Under the pieces are notes generated by a model. It ran no database searches and was not told where the DNA came from. It saw nothing but the letters and a program-made list of their open reading frames with translations. DNA of 64,000 nt from Listeria weihenstephanensis (GTDB taxonomy: Bacteria > Bacillota > Bacilli > Lactobacillales > Listeriaceae). The stretch is taken from contig NZ_CP011102.1 in NCBI RefSeq assembly GCF_003534205.1, positions 1,066,036 through 1,130,035 of the forward strand, in the 5' to 3' direction. Shown here one piece after another: positions 1-7,192 of the stretch. The position numbers and the translations under genes are program-made. The stretch's first letter is position 1. The number at the start of each line of letters is the position of its first letter.

Positions 1-1074
1 ATGGAGAATTTGACCGCAGAACTCAGCGCGATTAATGGTACGCAAAAAGCATCCGAGCTGAATTATCTCGCGACGCAGATATTTGAAGCGCATAAAAAAG
101 AGGAGATTTTGGCTAAATATCTTGATTTTGAGCGGAGCCATGCTAATTTTTTCAGAGAGTTAGGAGAATTAGCGCATTATATTAAGCAAGCTTTGCGAGA
201 TATTCAGAAAAATATTCGTTTTGATAGAGCGACAGGAACGTATGGTGTGGATAAATTAAATCCAACTAATTTTAAAGAACTTTCTAGATTATACGCCAGT
301 CAGCAAGCAATTGATGATAAAATAAAGGAAATCGAGGATATCGGTTTGACGCCTGTGATTCCGAATGGGAATAGTGCTGGATTTATAATGCATGATGGGC
401 AAGTGAACACGACGGCTACGCTTGGATTTGTGAATGAGCAGATGATCTATTGGCAGAATGAATCGACTTTCCGAGAGCTGTTCCTTGTGGGCTCATCATA
501 TCGCGTGTTGTATGGTATTGATGCGGTAACAGGCCAGCACGTGACAGACTCGAGGTTAGCTTTTGATCTGTTAGTATTGGCAAGTAGCGCTTTCGGTGTT
601 TCGAGCTTTGCCACGCGTTTTGGAGCGGTTAAAACAGCATCGTTTGATAAGGATGTTGTATTGAAGAACATTGAGGCAAGCAAGGCAGCACGTGCGAGTT
701 CTAATTTTGATGTGTATGCATCAAAGGAGAAGGGTGTTTTAAAAAATGCTGAAGCTAATTTAATACCTAAAGTTAAGCCTATGCAGATGCATCATTATGC
801 TACAAATAAGAGTAAGACCTATACTCATCAAATGGAAAATGTGACTAAAAAATATGGATTAGATTTAGATGAATCTTGGAATAAAGAATTATTACCTCAT
901 CAGGGCAGGCATCCAAACGCGTATCATGAGTACGTTCTAGATAAGTTGAATACGTATGATGCAATCGCACAAGGTGATAGAGAGCTATTCTTAGAGTTAT
1001 ATGAGGAATTGAAGTTCAAGATTCGAGTTAATCCAGACATGCTATATAAAGAGTACTGGTTGAACTTAAAATAG
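1..1074 (+). CDS. Polymorphic toxin, nuclease C-terminal part (probably 5'-truncated by window edge)
   Basis: The 357 residues visible fit the distal part of an LXG-type polymorphic toxin exported by a type VII system. The first ~110 residues are helical and charged. A pre-toxin segment (GIDAVTGQHV..) lies near residues 175-210. The C-terminal ~95 residues contain HH (MQMHHYATNKS) and GRHPNAYHEYV, the His-rich pattern of AHH-type HNH/endonuclease VII-like toxins. An ATG at base 1 has no visible upstream RBS and no LXG motif follows, so the real start is probably upstream. An immunity-type gene follows 11 bp later. Nuclease class is read from motif spacing; target (DNA or RNA) is unknown. Confidence 0.6.
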   Translation: MENLTAELSAINGTQKASELNYLATQIFEAHKKEEILAKYLDFERSHANFFRELGELAHYIKQALRDIQKNIRFDRATGTYGVDKLNPTNFKELSRLYASQQAIDDKIKEIEDIGLTPVIPNGNSAGFIMHDGQVNTTATLGFVNEQMIYWQNESTFRELFLVGSSYRVLYGIDAVTGQHVTDSRLAFDLLVLASSAFGVSSFATRFGAVKTASFDKDVVLKNIEASKAARASSNFDVYASKEKGVLKNAEANLIPKVKPMQMHHYATNKSKTYTHQMENVTKKYGLDLDESWNKELLPHQGRHPNAYHEYVLDKLNTYDAIAQGDRELFLELYEELKFKIRVNPDMLYKEYWLNLK

Positions 1075-1085
1075 GAGGAGTAAAC

Positions 1086-1652
1086 GTGAGATATTATAAA
1101 TTACTTATGGATAGTAGTGGTGACAACGATATTGTTTGCCATTATGAAAATGATTATGGTATTCAGCAATATGACTTGAAGATGGGGAAAAAATTTGATG
1201 GTTGGAATGAAGACTTTGAATTTTATTATGATGTAACGGAAGGAGAGCAAGCTACGGATTATTTGGCTAATGATATGGGGTGGTTAGTTGTTTCTGGTAA
1301 GTTAAAAAAAGTGATGGAAGATTTAGGGGTTCAAGCGGAATTTTTTGCAGTTAATATTAGAGAGAAAACGACTAGTACGAGACTCAATAACTATTATGTT
1401 GCTAATATAATTGAGACTGTTGATGCATTATGTCTTACCGAATCAGAATATTTTGAGACAGTGACGAAGAAAGCAGGAACAGTTTACACCATTCAAAAAT
1501 ACGCTGTTTATGGTGATAGATTGGTAGAGAAAAACATATTTAAACTACCTAACAGACAGGAAATTCCTGTGTTTGTTTCAGCAGTATTTAAAGAAATAGT
1601 TGAGAAACAACGTTTGACAGGAATGGAATTTTTAGAGATTAGGGTAATCTAG
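1086..1652 (+). CDS. Imm11/DUF1629-like immunity protein
   Basis: This 188-aa protein starts at GTG 1086 behind a strong AGGAGGAG site, directly after the toxin gene, which is the usual toxin-immunity arrangement. The C-terminal pattern (NIFKLPN..VFVSAVFKEIVE..LTGMEFLEI) resembles the DUF1629 (imm11) immunity family, in which a conserved 'LTG..F' ending follows a helix. It has no signal peptide, so it would act in the cytoplasm by binding the nuclease of sister-cell toxins. Family assignment rests on this C-terminal pattern and on position. Confidence 0.6.
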   Translation: MRYYKLLMDSSGDNDIVCHYENDYGIQQYDLKMGKKFDGWNEDFEFYYDVTEGEQATDYLANDMGWLVVSGKLKKVMEDLGVQAEFFAVNIREKTTSTRLNNYYVANIIETVDALCLTESEYFETVTKKAGTVYTIQKYAVYGDRLVEKNIFKLPNRQEIPVFVSAVFKEIVEKQRLTGMEFLEIRVI

Positions 1653-1749
1653 ATGAAGTAAAGAAAGCACTACGGGTGTTGTGAGAAATAATTATTATTT
1701 GGAATAGGATATAGGCACAATCAAAATATACATTTATCTATTAAGTATG

Positions 1750-1777
1750 TTGTTGCAAGTTTATTTGTAAGTATAAT
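1750..1777 (+). promoter_or_regulatory. Candidate promoter of the PARIS-like operon
   Basis: TTGTTG (1750-1755), a 16-bp spacer and TATAAT (1772-1777) lie about 100 bp before the ATPase gene, in the 224-bp gap after the immunity gene. The -10 is perfect and the -35 is weak. It would leave a 5' leader of roughly 90 nt. Confidence 0.45.
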
Positions 1778-1876
1778 TTTAGGGACATGAAGCAATACAT
1801 TAAATATGATAATTAAGATGTGTTCTGGATAATATAGGTTTGCTTGATGGAAATGAATATATAGGAGGTTATACTA

Positions 1877-3217
1877 ATGTTTATAAAAAAACTAGAAATT
1901 AGAAATTTATATAATAGAAATTATTTAATTAACTTTAAGCCAGATTTAACAATTTTGTATGGGTTAAATGGTAGCGGAAAGACGACGATATTAGATATTA
2001 TACATTGTCTATTAAGTGGTGATTTAGAAAGCATCTTTAAATATAAATTTGATAAAATTGAAGCTGAGATACAAATGTATGAGAAGTTAAAAAAGTTTAG
2101 TATACAGTCTTTTGAACTAGAATATGTAGTAATTTATGATGACATTCAATTAACATTTATAAAAGATGGAAAAAGAATGAAATCAGTGGAGGTTATAAAG
2201 GATTTAACTGGAAATAATAATTTAGAAATAAACTATGGTCGAAACTCCTACATAGAGAAGGAAAAGTTATCATATAGGGGATCGACGTATGATAACTTTC
2301 TAGATATCTTGCGCAAGGATTTAAATTCCATATATATACCTATAACAAGAAAAATTTTGATGCGTGAAACCTTACGTCGCAGACCAAGTAGAGAAAATTC
2401 TTTAAGAAGAAATCGTAGTGAGATCTCAAATTCAGTTATATTAGCCGAAGACTACTATGATAAATTTCAAAGAAGAAATCAAATGGTCATAATGAGAAAC
2501 CAAAGGAAAATTGAAGATAAAATGTTTGCTAGCTTAGTTGAGCCACTGACCAGTGTTAAGTTAAGTAGTATACCAGTTATAGATAACATTGACGATTTGA
2601 AAGAAAGTATTCTAGAGCTGAGCCCATCTGAGAATTTGAGACATAGCATAGATAAGTTATTCGAAACATATAACCGTACAGGAGAATATTTCCGCAGATT
2701 TGCGAGAGATAAAACTATGGCTTCGGGTTATGTAGAGGAATATCTACTACATTATGTCGCTTTTACGCAGATAGAAAGGCTTAAATCTGTTGCTGAGTCT
2801 GTTAAGGGCATGAAAATTGCTATAGAGAATATGAAGGCAATGGAAAGAACTACATTAGAAGTGATAAATCAATTTTTTAAGCAGACTAATAAAAGAATAT
2901 TTTTTGATGGGGAGCATCTTATGTTTCGTAATGAATCAGGAGAAAAGCTTGAATTAGAGCACCTATCTTCGGGAGAAAAACAGTTAGTTATTTTCTTCAT
3001 CTTTGCTTTAATAGTAATTCAACAAAAAAACGAAAGTAATATTCTGTTGGTTGATGAACCAGAGATTTCAATGCATATTTCGTGGCAGGAAGATTTATTA
3101 CCGTCCTTGATGAAATATAATAGTGATACGCAGATAATTGTCGCTACGCATTCCCCAGATATAATAGGTAATTTCACTGATAGATGCTCAAATATGGAGG
3201 TATCTCAACATGGGTGA
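1877..3217 (+). CDS. ariA: PARIS-type AAA ATPase (AriA-like)
   Basis: A 446-aa ABC-class/OLD-like ATPase. Walker A is GLNGSGKT at residues 29-36, the ABC signature LSSGEKQ near 363, Walker B ILLVDEPE near 388-395 and a switch His in ATHSPDI near 424. It overlaps by 8 bp a DUF4435 gene. In characterised PARIS systems the ATPase forms an oligomer that holds the AriB effector inactive until it senses a phage anti-restriction protein such as T7 Ocr. The start is set by AGGAGG before ATG 1877. Base composition is much more AT-rich than the neighbouring host genes, a sign of transfer. Which trigger it senses cannot be read from sequence. Confidence 0.8.
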   Translation: MFIKKLEIRNLYNRNYLINFKPDLTILYGLNGSGKTTILDIIHCLLSGDLESIFKYKFDKIEAEIQMYEKLKKFSIQSFELEYVVIYDDIQLTFIKDGKRMKSVEVIKDLTGNNNLEINYGRNSYIEKEKLSYRGSTYDNFLDILRKDLNSIYIPITRKILMRETLRRRPSRENSLRRNRSEISNSVILAEDYYDKFQRRNQMVIMRNQRKIEDKMFASLVEPLTSVKLSSIPVIDNIDDLKESILELSPSENLRHSIDKLFETYNRTGEYFRRFARDKTMASGYVEEYLLHYVAFTQIERLKSVAESVKGMKIAIENMKAMERTTLEVINQFFKQTNKRIFFDGEHLMFRNESGEKLELEHLSSGEKQLVIFFIFALIVIQQKNESNILLVDEPEISMHISWQEDLLPSLMKYNSDTQIIVATHSPDIIGNFTDRCSNMEVSQHG

Positions 3218-4103
3218 TTCGCCTCCAGTAAGAAAGCCCAGTGCATATTTGGCTCAATTTTATTTACGATCTACCGCAAATCGCCCAAGTTTCACTCTTT
3301 TTGTTGAGGATGAAAAGACACCAAATGTTTATAGAACCTTGGTGAAAAGAAAGTTTAAGAATGAGAATGTATATGTATTTCCATTAGGTGCAAAAAGTGC
3401 AGTGATTAAACAGTTTAAGGAGTGGTATGAGGAAGGTGAACAATATAAGGATAAATGCTTATTTATTGTTGATAGAGATTTCGATTTTTTAAAGGGGCGC
3501 AAACTAGTCGATAACCTAAATTTATTAGAATTAACTAGATATACAATTGAGAATTATTTTTTAGATAAAGAAGTTGCAATATCTTTAATAAACACATATA
3601 GAATAGAATTAACAGAGAGACAAATTTTGGATAAATTACGTTGGGAAGATTGGCTACAGGAGGTAGTGGATGATTTGACCCCATTATTTTTAAATTTTGG
3701 ACTAGCTCATCTACATAATCTAGGAACGGAAAATTGTTCTTCAAATCCATATGGATTTTTTCAAAACTTAGAGCCAAAAGTTAATTTAGCTATGGTAGAT
3801 GCTAAGTGTAAAGAGGTGCAGGAAAAATGTGCTGATAAAAAGGTTGAGTATAATAAGGAAGTTGGTATACTCCGAGAAAAATTTTGTGAAGAAGGAGAAA
3901 TTAATTTTCATAAATTAATAAAGGGAAAATTTTTATTTAGAGCAATGCTCTTAAATATAAATAGTATTTGCCAAGAAAAAAATAAAAAAAATCAACATAG
4001 AGAAGACGCTTTGCTTTTTGATTATATTGCAGAGAAACTGCCTGAGAGAAGAATTTCATTCCTTTGGGATAGATTAAATGATGTTAGGGCTCAGATAGAA
4101 TAG
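3210..4103 (+). CDS. ariB: PARIS-type DUF4435 TOPRIM effector nuclease (AriB-like)
   Basis: A 297-aa protein overlapping the ATPase gene by 8 bp, so the two are translationally coupled. TOPRIM-like acidic residues are visible: E33 in LFVEDEKTP and the DxD pair D88/D90 in FIVDRDFDF. These match the metal-binding set of the DUF4435 family. In the studied E. coli PARIS, AriB released from AriA cleaves host tRNA-Lys and stops growth. Here the role is inferred from the pairing, order, size and motifs. The rest of the protein is charged and helical with no membrane segment. An OLD-family nuclease is the main alternative, but separate ATPase and TOPRIM genes favour PARIS. Confidence 0.8.
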   Translation: MGDSPPVRKPSAYLAQFYLRSTANRPSFTLFVEDEKTPNVYRTLVKRKFKNENVYVFPLGAKSAVIKQFKEWYEEGEQYKDKCLFIVDRDFDFLKGRKLVDNLNLLELTRYTIENYFLDKEVAISLINTYRIELTERQILDKLRWEDWLQEVVDDLTPLFLNFGLAHLHNLGTENCSSNPYGFFQNLEPKVNLAMVDAKCKEVQEKCADKKVEYNKEVGILREKFCEEGEINFHKLIKGKFLFRAMLLNINSICQEKNKKNQHREDALLFDYIAEKLPERRISFLWDRLNDVRAQIE

Positions 4104-4230
4104 TATTAGCTCGACAAGATACAAGTAAAATGAACCAAATTTATAACTTTTTTGTTTTCGGCTGGAATAATATCCTTTAAATCTCAAAGGCGTTGTATGG
4201 TATGTGAGTTAATCTAGGCTTTGCATTTTT

Positions 4231-4259
4231 TAGGAAATCAATAAACGAGCTATTTCCTA
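4231..4259. other. 8-bp inverted repeat in the 638-bp non-coding stretch 4104-4741
   Basis: TAGGAAAT (4231-4238) and ATTTCCTA (4252-4259) form a perfect 8-bp stem with a 13-nt loop. No T-run follows, so it is not a clear terminator. It could be an integrase or excisionase site near the end of the island, or the 3' end of the ariAB transcript. Apart from this hairpin, the tRNA fragment and its terminator, I see no gene in 4104-4741. Confidence 0.3.
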
Positions 4260-4448
4260 AGCTTGAACTTAATTGGGCTGTAATGTTTTTGAATTATGAA
4301 CTTGGTTTAGTATTGTATGTCAGGAGTTAGTGAATGTTAAGTTGACAAAACCTCCACCTCAATCTAATATAGTCTTATACTGCTAATTCAGCTCATTTAG
4401 CCAAACCTATTGGTATAAGCTCAGTATCTTAATTTCAAAAAAAGAGCA

Positions 4449-4502
4449 GGTTGAGGGCCTAGTGGGGTAAAACCCGTGGAGGTTCAAGTCCTCTCGGCCG
4501 CA
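4449..4502 (+). pseudogene. 3' fragment of tRNA-Leu(GAG), candidate attR
   Basis: The segment starts at the 3' end of the 5' anticodon stem strand, contains anticodon loop TTGAGGG (anticodon GAG), stem strand CCTAG, a long class II variable arm (TGGGGTAAAACCCGT), a T-arm with TTCAAGT, and acceptor strand CGGCCGC plus A. The D-arm and 5' acceptor strand expected 5' of it are absent; the upstream bases are unrelated. It is therefore not a functional tRNA gene but the duplicated 3' end typical of integration into tRNA genes. Confidence 0.75.
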
Positions 4503-4591
4503 TCATTGGGGTTGTTCGATCTTGGATTGTTGCAACCCCGATATTCATGTGAACGTGTGTGAATATGAAATCGATTAGAATGTCTGAATAG

Positions 4592-4633
4592 GCTTGTGAG
4601 TCTGGTGTTTACGCTAGGTTTGCGAGCTTTTTT
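4592..4633 (+). terminator. Probable terminator of the original tRNA-Leu unit
   Basis: GCTTGT (4592-4597) can pair, with two G-U pairs, with GCGAGC (4622-4627), and TTTTTT follows at once. The loop is long (24 nt), so this is a weak call. Its position about 90 bp after the tRNA 3' end fits host DNA originally downstream of tRNA-Leu. Confidence 0.4.
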
Positions 4634-4741
4634 GTATTTGGAGCTGAAATGAGTCTGAAGAAAAGTGAGAAGACTAAGATTCGTGGTTTTAGTTAGATTT
4701 CTATGATAGCATTAATAATATCGAATTTAAGGGGGATGTGT

Positions 4742-5086
4742 ATGGAGAAAATCCAGAAATTTGTCAACGTATTGTTTCTAACGTTTATATTGATGCCAGT
4801 AACGCTCTTCATTTTTCCAGTGACTTATGCCATAGCCGATGGTTCTAAAGGAGCAAGCTACTTATATGAATTCGGTGGGCCTTTGGGGTGGATCACGGTG
4901 AGTAATGATGTTGAGAATAAAAGTGGATTCATTGATGCAGCTTTCAAAGGGAACACAGGTATTACAATTCATTGGTCAGCCATGTTATACAGCTTTTTCA
5001 TGATTCTTGTAGCAGTGTATTTCATTATTTTCATAATCAAAAAAGTAAATTCGAAACATAATGGAAAAATTGGAACCAGTGTATAG
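4742..5086 (+). CDS. Small membrane protein, unknown function
   Basis: A 114-aa protein from ATG 4742, chosen because AAGGGGGATG lies 7 bp before it; an in-frame ATG at 4703 has no RBS. It has an N-terminal hydrophobic helix (residues ~8-30, possibly an uncleaved signal), an outside loop with GGPLGWITV, and a C-terminal membrane helix (~80-102) ending in KKVNSKH. Two-pass topology is likely. I do not recognise the family. It lies 27 bp before the NTF2-like gene and may share its transcript. Confidence 0.6.
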   Translation: MEKIQKFVNVLFLTFILMPVTLFIFPVTYAIADGSKGASYLYEFGGPLGWITVSNDVENKSGFIDAAFKGNTGITIHWSAMLYSFFMILVAVYFIIFIIKKVNSKHNGKIGTSV

Positions 5087-5113
5087 AACAAATGCAGAAA
5101 GGAGTTGTGTCTG

Positions 5114-5479
5114 ATGAATAAAGAATTAATTGCTGAATCATTTTCAATGGGGCGCTTCGAGGAAACATACTCATATTTGTCTGATTCAATTGAATGGAAT
5201 ATTGTCGGTGAAAGCACTATAACAGGGATAGAAAGCGTCATTCAAAAATGTGAGGAAACTAGTAACTATTTTAATTCAGTCACTACAACATTTAATGTTA
5301 AAAATAGGATTATTGGAGATCATCAAGTTGTTATAAATGGACTGGCGGTTTTTGAAAAAAAGGATGAAGTATCTTTTATTGACGCGTGTGATATATATAC
5401 ATTCAATGATAATGGCCTACTTCAAAAAATCGAATCGTATTGTATTACTATAAAAAATGAGGCGATGCATGATAAATAG
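5114..5479 (+). CDS. NTF2/SnoaL-like protein
   Basis: A 121-aa soluble protein with the small alpha+beta-cone layout of the NTF2/SnoaL superfamily: helical N-terminus (ELIAESFSMGRFEETYSYL), then strand segments including DSIEWNIVGE, TTTFNVKNRII and CDIYTFNDNGLLQKIESY. Such proteins act as small-molecule binding cups or isomerases; no substrate can be deduced. Start ATG 5114 is chosen for AAAGGAG at about 5098-5104; the upstream GTG-type start lacks spacing. A clear terminator follows. Confidence 0.6.
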   Translation: MNKELIAESFSMGRFEETYSYLSDSIEWNIVGESTITGIESVIQKCEETSNYFNSVTTTFNVKNRIIGDHQVVINGLAVFEKKDEVSFIDACDIYTFNDNGLLQKIESYCITIKNEAMHDK

Positions 5480-5516
5480 GGTCTTATTTTTAAAGAATGA
5501 ATTTAATAGGTATCCA

Positions 5517-5561
5517 AAGCTTAATCAAAATGCCAAATTGGTGTTGCGATTAAGCTTTTTT
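5517..5561 (+). terminator. Rho-independent terminator after the NTF2-like gene
   Basis: AAGCTTAATC (5517-5526) and GATTAAGCTT (5548-5557) form a perfect 10-bp stem, followed by TTTTTT. It separates the host genes from the tRNA-Ala promoter. Confidence 0.85.
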
Positions 5562-5715
5562 GCCCGTATAGCCACGACCATTTTCTGATATAACTTAACA
5601 AAATGAATTGCACTAATCGAGGGCATGAATTTTGTCTGTAAAAGTAAGCGTTTTAATTCTGTAATGAGAAGTATGGTCCATAAGGCAAAAAAAATGTAAT
5701 CTATGGAGCAAAGAA

Positions 5716-5745
5716 TTGACACTCTCAAAATCCCTGTGATACAAT
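5716..5745 (+). promoter_or_regulatory. tRNA-Ala promoter
   Basis: A consensus TTGACA (5716-5721), an 18-bp spacer and TACAAT (5740-5745) place the transcription start about 7-8 bp before the tRNA. The promoter is on the host side of attL, so tRNA expression survives prophage insertion. Confidence 0.8.
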
Positions 5746-5759
5746 GTTGCTATCGTGAC

Positions 5760-5832
5760 GGGGTGTTAGCTCAGCTGGGAGAGCGCTACGCTGGCAGTGT
5801 AGAGGTCAGGGGTTCGATCCCCCTACGCTCCA
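5760..5832 (+). tRNA. tRNA-Ala (anticodon GGC)
   Basis: A 73-nt cloverleaf without encoded CCA. Acceptor GGGGTGT pairs with ACGCTCC (two G-U pairs). D-stem GCTC/GAGC, anticodon stem CTACG/TGTAG with loop CTGGCAG giving anticodon GGC, T-loop TTCGATC and discriminator A. The 3' 42 bases are supplied by the prophage attL core and are identical to the copy at attR, so the gene is rebuilt intact. Confidence 0.93.
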
Positions 5833-5833
5833 T
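5791..5833 (+). repeat. attL core (43 bp)
   Basis: The sequence from CTGGCAG (tRNA anticodon loop) to CTCCAT is identical at 5791-5833 and 47704-47746. The flanking bases differ on both sides (CG/TT before; T/A after), which fixes the ends. The crossover must lie within it. Confidence 0.93.
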
Positions 5834-5900
5834 TTATAAAAGGCTGCAACAGTGAGGTTTGTAGCTGTTAAGTATTTTCGCTTGACGGAGTGAATTTAGC

Positions 5901-5923
5901 TCCGTGGGCAGAGCGTGGGCAGA
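5901..5923 (+). repeat. Left candidate integrase arm-type site
   Basis: A 23-bp sequence repeated perfectly at 47565-47587, in the same orientation, near the other prophage end. Each copy holds two tandem GTGGGCAGA units with an 11-bp period. It lies 67 bp inside the attL core and 5 bp before the integrase stop codon. Paired 9-bp repeats with 11-bp period fit arm-site binding by the N-terminal domain of a tyrosine integrase. Confidence 0.65.
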
Positions 5924-5927
5924 GATG

Positions 5928-7109
5928 CTAAAAAGGCTTTTTAAAGGTGCTCGCTGCGTTATCATCAGATTCCTCCAAAACGTGAGAATATATGTCCGCA
6001 GTTGTAGCATGTTTTTTGTGCCGAAGTCGTTGCTGAATAACTTTCAAATGTACATTTTCTTTTATGAGTAGTGTAGCAGAAGTATGCCGCAGTGCATGGA
6101 ATTTCAGATGTCTAATTTTGTACCTTGCCAGGAACCTAATCCATCTTTGATAGACACTATCGGGTCGAAGTGGTTTCCCGTTAAAGTGATTATAAAACAA
6201 GAACTCATGCGAGGCCCATTTCTCTTCAATTTGGATAGCGTCGCGTACATCATCATAGTCGGATAAATATACTGTAATCATATCGAGGAGCCATTTAGGG
6301 ATGGACACAGAACCCGTCATTTCGTTCTTAGTAGATTCTTTCAACTGTACCCCCAACTTAGTAGGTGCAATGATATTATTCTCGAATTTGATGGCAAGTC
6401 TGTCTTTCAATAGATGCTTTCGCTCCAGCGCTACAAGCTCACCCTCTCGGCAACCTGTACATATCGCAATACAAATCATTACCTGTAAATCTAAAGGCTC
6501 CTTTGCTAGCTTAGAATATATAAAATCAATCTCCTCCGGCGTGTAATAGCTAGGGGCTTTTGCTCTTTCTGAGGGGAGTCGGACGCCAGTGCAGGGGTTA
6601 CTCTTGATAACACCCCAGGTCTTTGCTGTTTCTAGTGCTGTTCTGACCATCTTGAAAATATCGCAAACAGTGCTGGTACTGAGAGGTCGCTTGTCGTCTT
6701 CATCTGCTCTAACATCTTCTTGTTGTATGTCATGCAGGAAAGTCACCATTTGCAAAGTAGACAGCTTGGAGAGCTGAACATGCCCGATTCTTGGGAATAT
6801 ATGATTTTGGAAATGACTATTTCTAATCTCGCGCGTTTTGATTCCTTGCTGCTGTGTAGCTTGTTTAGGAATATATTCATTCTCAATGAACTGCTTAAAG
6901 GTCATTGTAGCAGGTGGTACGTAATCCCCATTTTCAAGCTCATCGATGAATGCCATTAGTTCCTTTTCTCGTTGTACAGCACTCTTTGTTTTTGTCATAC
7001 GTCGTACACGGGTAGGGTTTCCATTCTCATTGTAGCCGACTGTGACGCTCAGCCTCCAACCAGTTTTTAGCTTCTCAATATTGCCAAAATATCGTTGCTT
7101 CTTTGTCAT
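5928..7109 (-). CDS. int: Tyrosine site-specific integrase
   Basis: A 393-aa phage integrase. The N-terminal ~60 residues form an AP2-like arm-binding segment (RVRRMTKTKSAVQREKEL), then a SAM-like core-binding domain (~65-175), then the catalytic domain with R221 (CTGCREGE), H338-x-x-R341 (HALRH), a second His in LRHKKH and nucleophile Y374 (DIYSHV). Start at 7109 is chosen for AAAGGAGGTG 7 bp before; an in-frame ATG further upstream has no RBS. It lies beside attL and reads toward it. It should recombine the tRNA-Ala attB with attP; no separate excisionase is certain, although the HTH gene at 9862 is a candidate. Confidence 0.95.
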   Translation of the reverse strand: MTKKQRYFGNIEKLKTGWRLSVTVGYNENGNPTRVRRMTKTKSAVQREKELMAFIDELENGDYVPPATMTFKQFIENEYIPKQATQQQGIKTREIRNSHFQNHIFPRIGHVQLSKLSTLQMVTFLHDIQQEDVRADEDDKRPLSTSTVCDIFKMVRTALETAKTWGVIKSNPCTGVRLPSERAKAPSYYTPEEIDFIYSKLAKEPLDLQVMICIAICTGCREGELVALERKHLLKDRLAIKFENNIIAPTKLGVQLKESTKNEMTGSVSIPKWLLDMITVYLSDYDDVRDAIQIEEKWASHEFLFYNHFNGKPLRPDSVYQRWIRFLARYKIRHLKFHALRHTSATLLIKENVHLKVIQQRLRHKKHATTADIYSHVLEESDDNAASTFKKPF

Positions 7110-7192
7110 TTTTGTTTCACCTCCTTTCAAATAAGGGTACGTACGTTCGGTTATTAAACCGCAAAAGCCCAAGGAAAAAGGGCTTTCTGGCG

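Larger units (their letters stand above)
1..4502 (+). mobile_element. Probable right part of an island integrated in tRNA-Leu(GAG)
   Basis: An isolated tRNA-Leu 3' segment at 4449-4502, preceded by unrelated AT-rich DNA carrying a toxin/immunity pair and a PARIS-like operon, fits the distal att site of an element that entered the 3' end of tRNA-Leu. Geometry matches the prophage downstream: intact tRNA on the left, duplicated 3' fragment on the right. The left end, integrase and intact tRNA-Leu would lie outside the window, so the extent leftward, and whether the toxin genes belong to it, are unknown. Confidence 0.5.

Noticed and set aside
4449-4502. Functional tRNA-Leu gene
   Set aside because: The acceptor 5' strand, D-arm and most of the 5' anticodon stem strand are absent from the preceding sequence.
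5525-5728. Minus-strand 67-aa reading frame
   Set aside because: It overlaps the terminator and tRNA promoter, has no RBS and low-complexity hydrophobic content.
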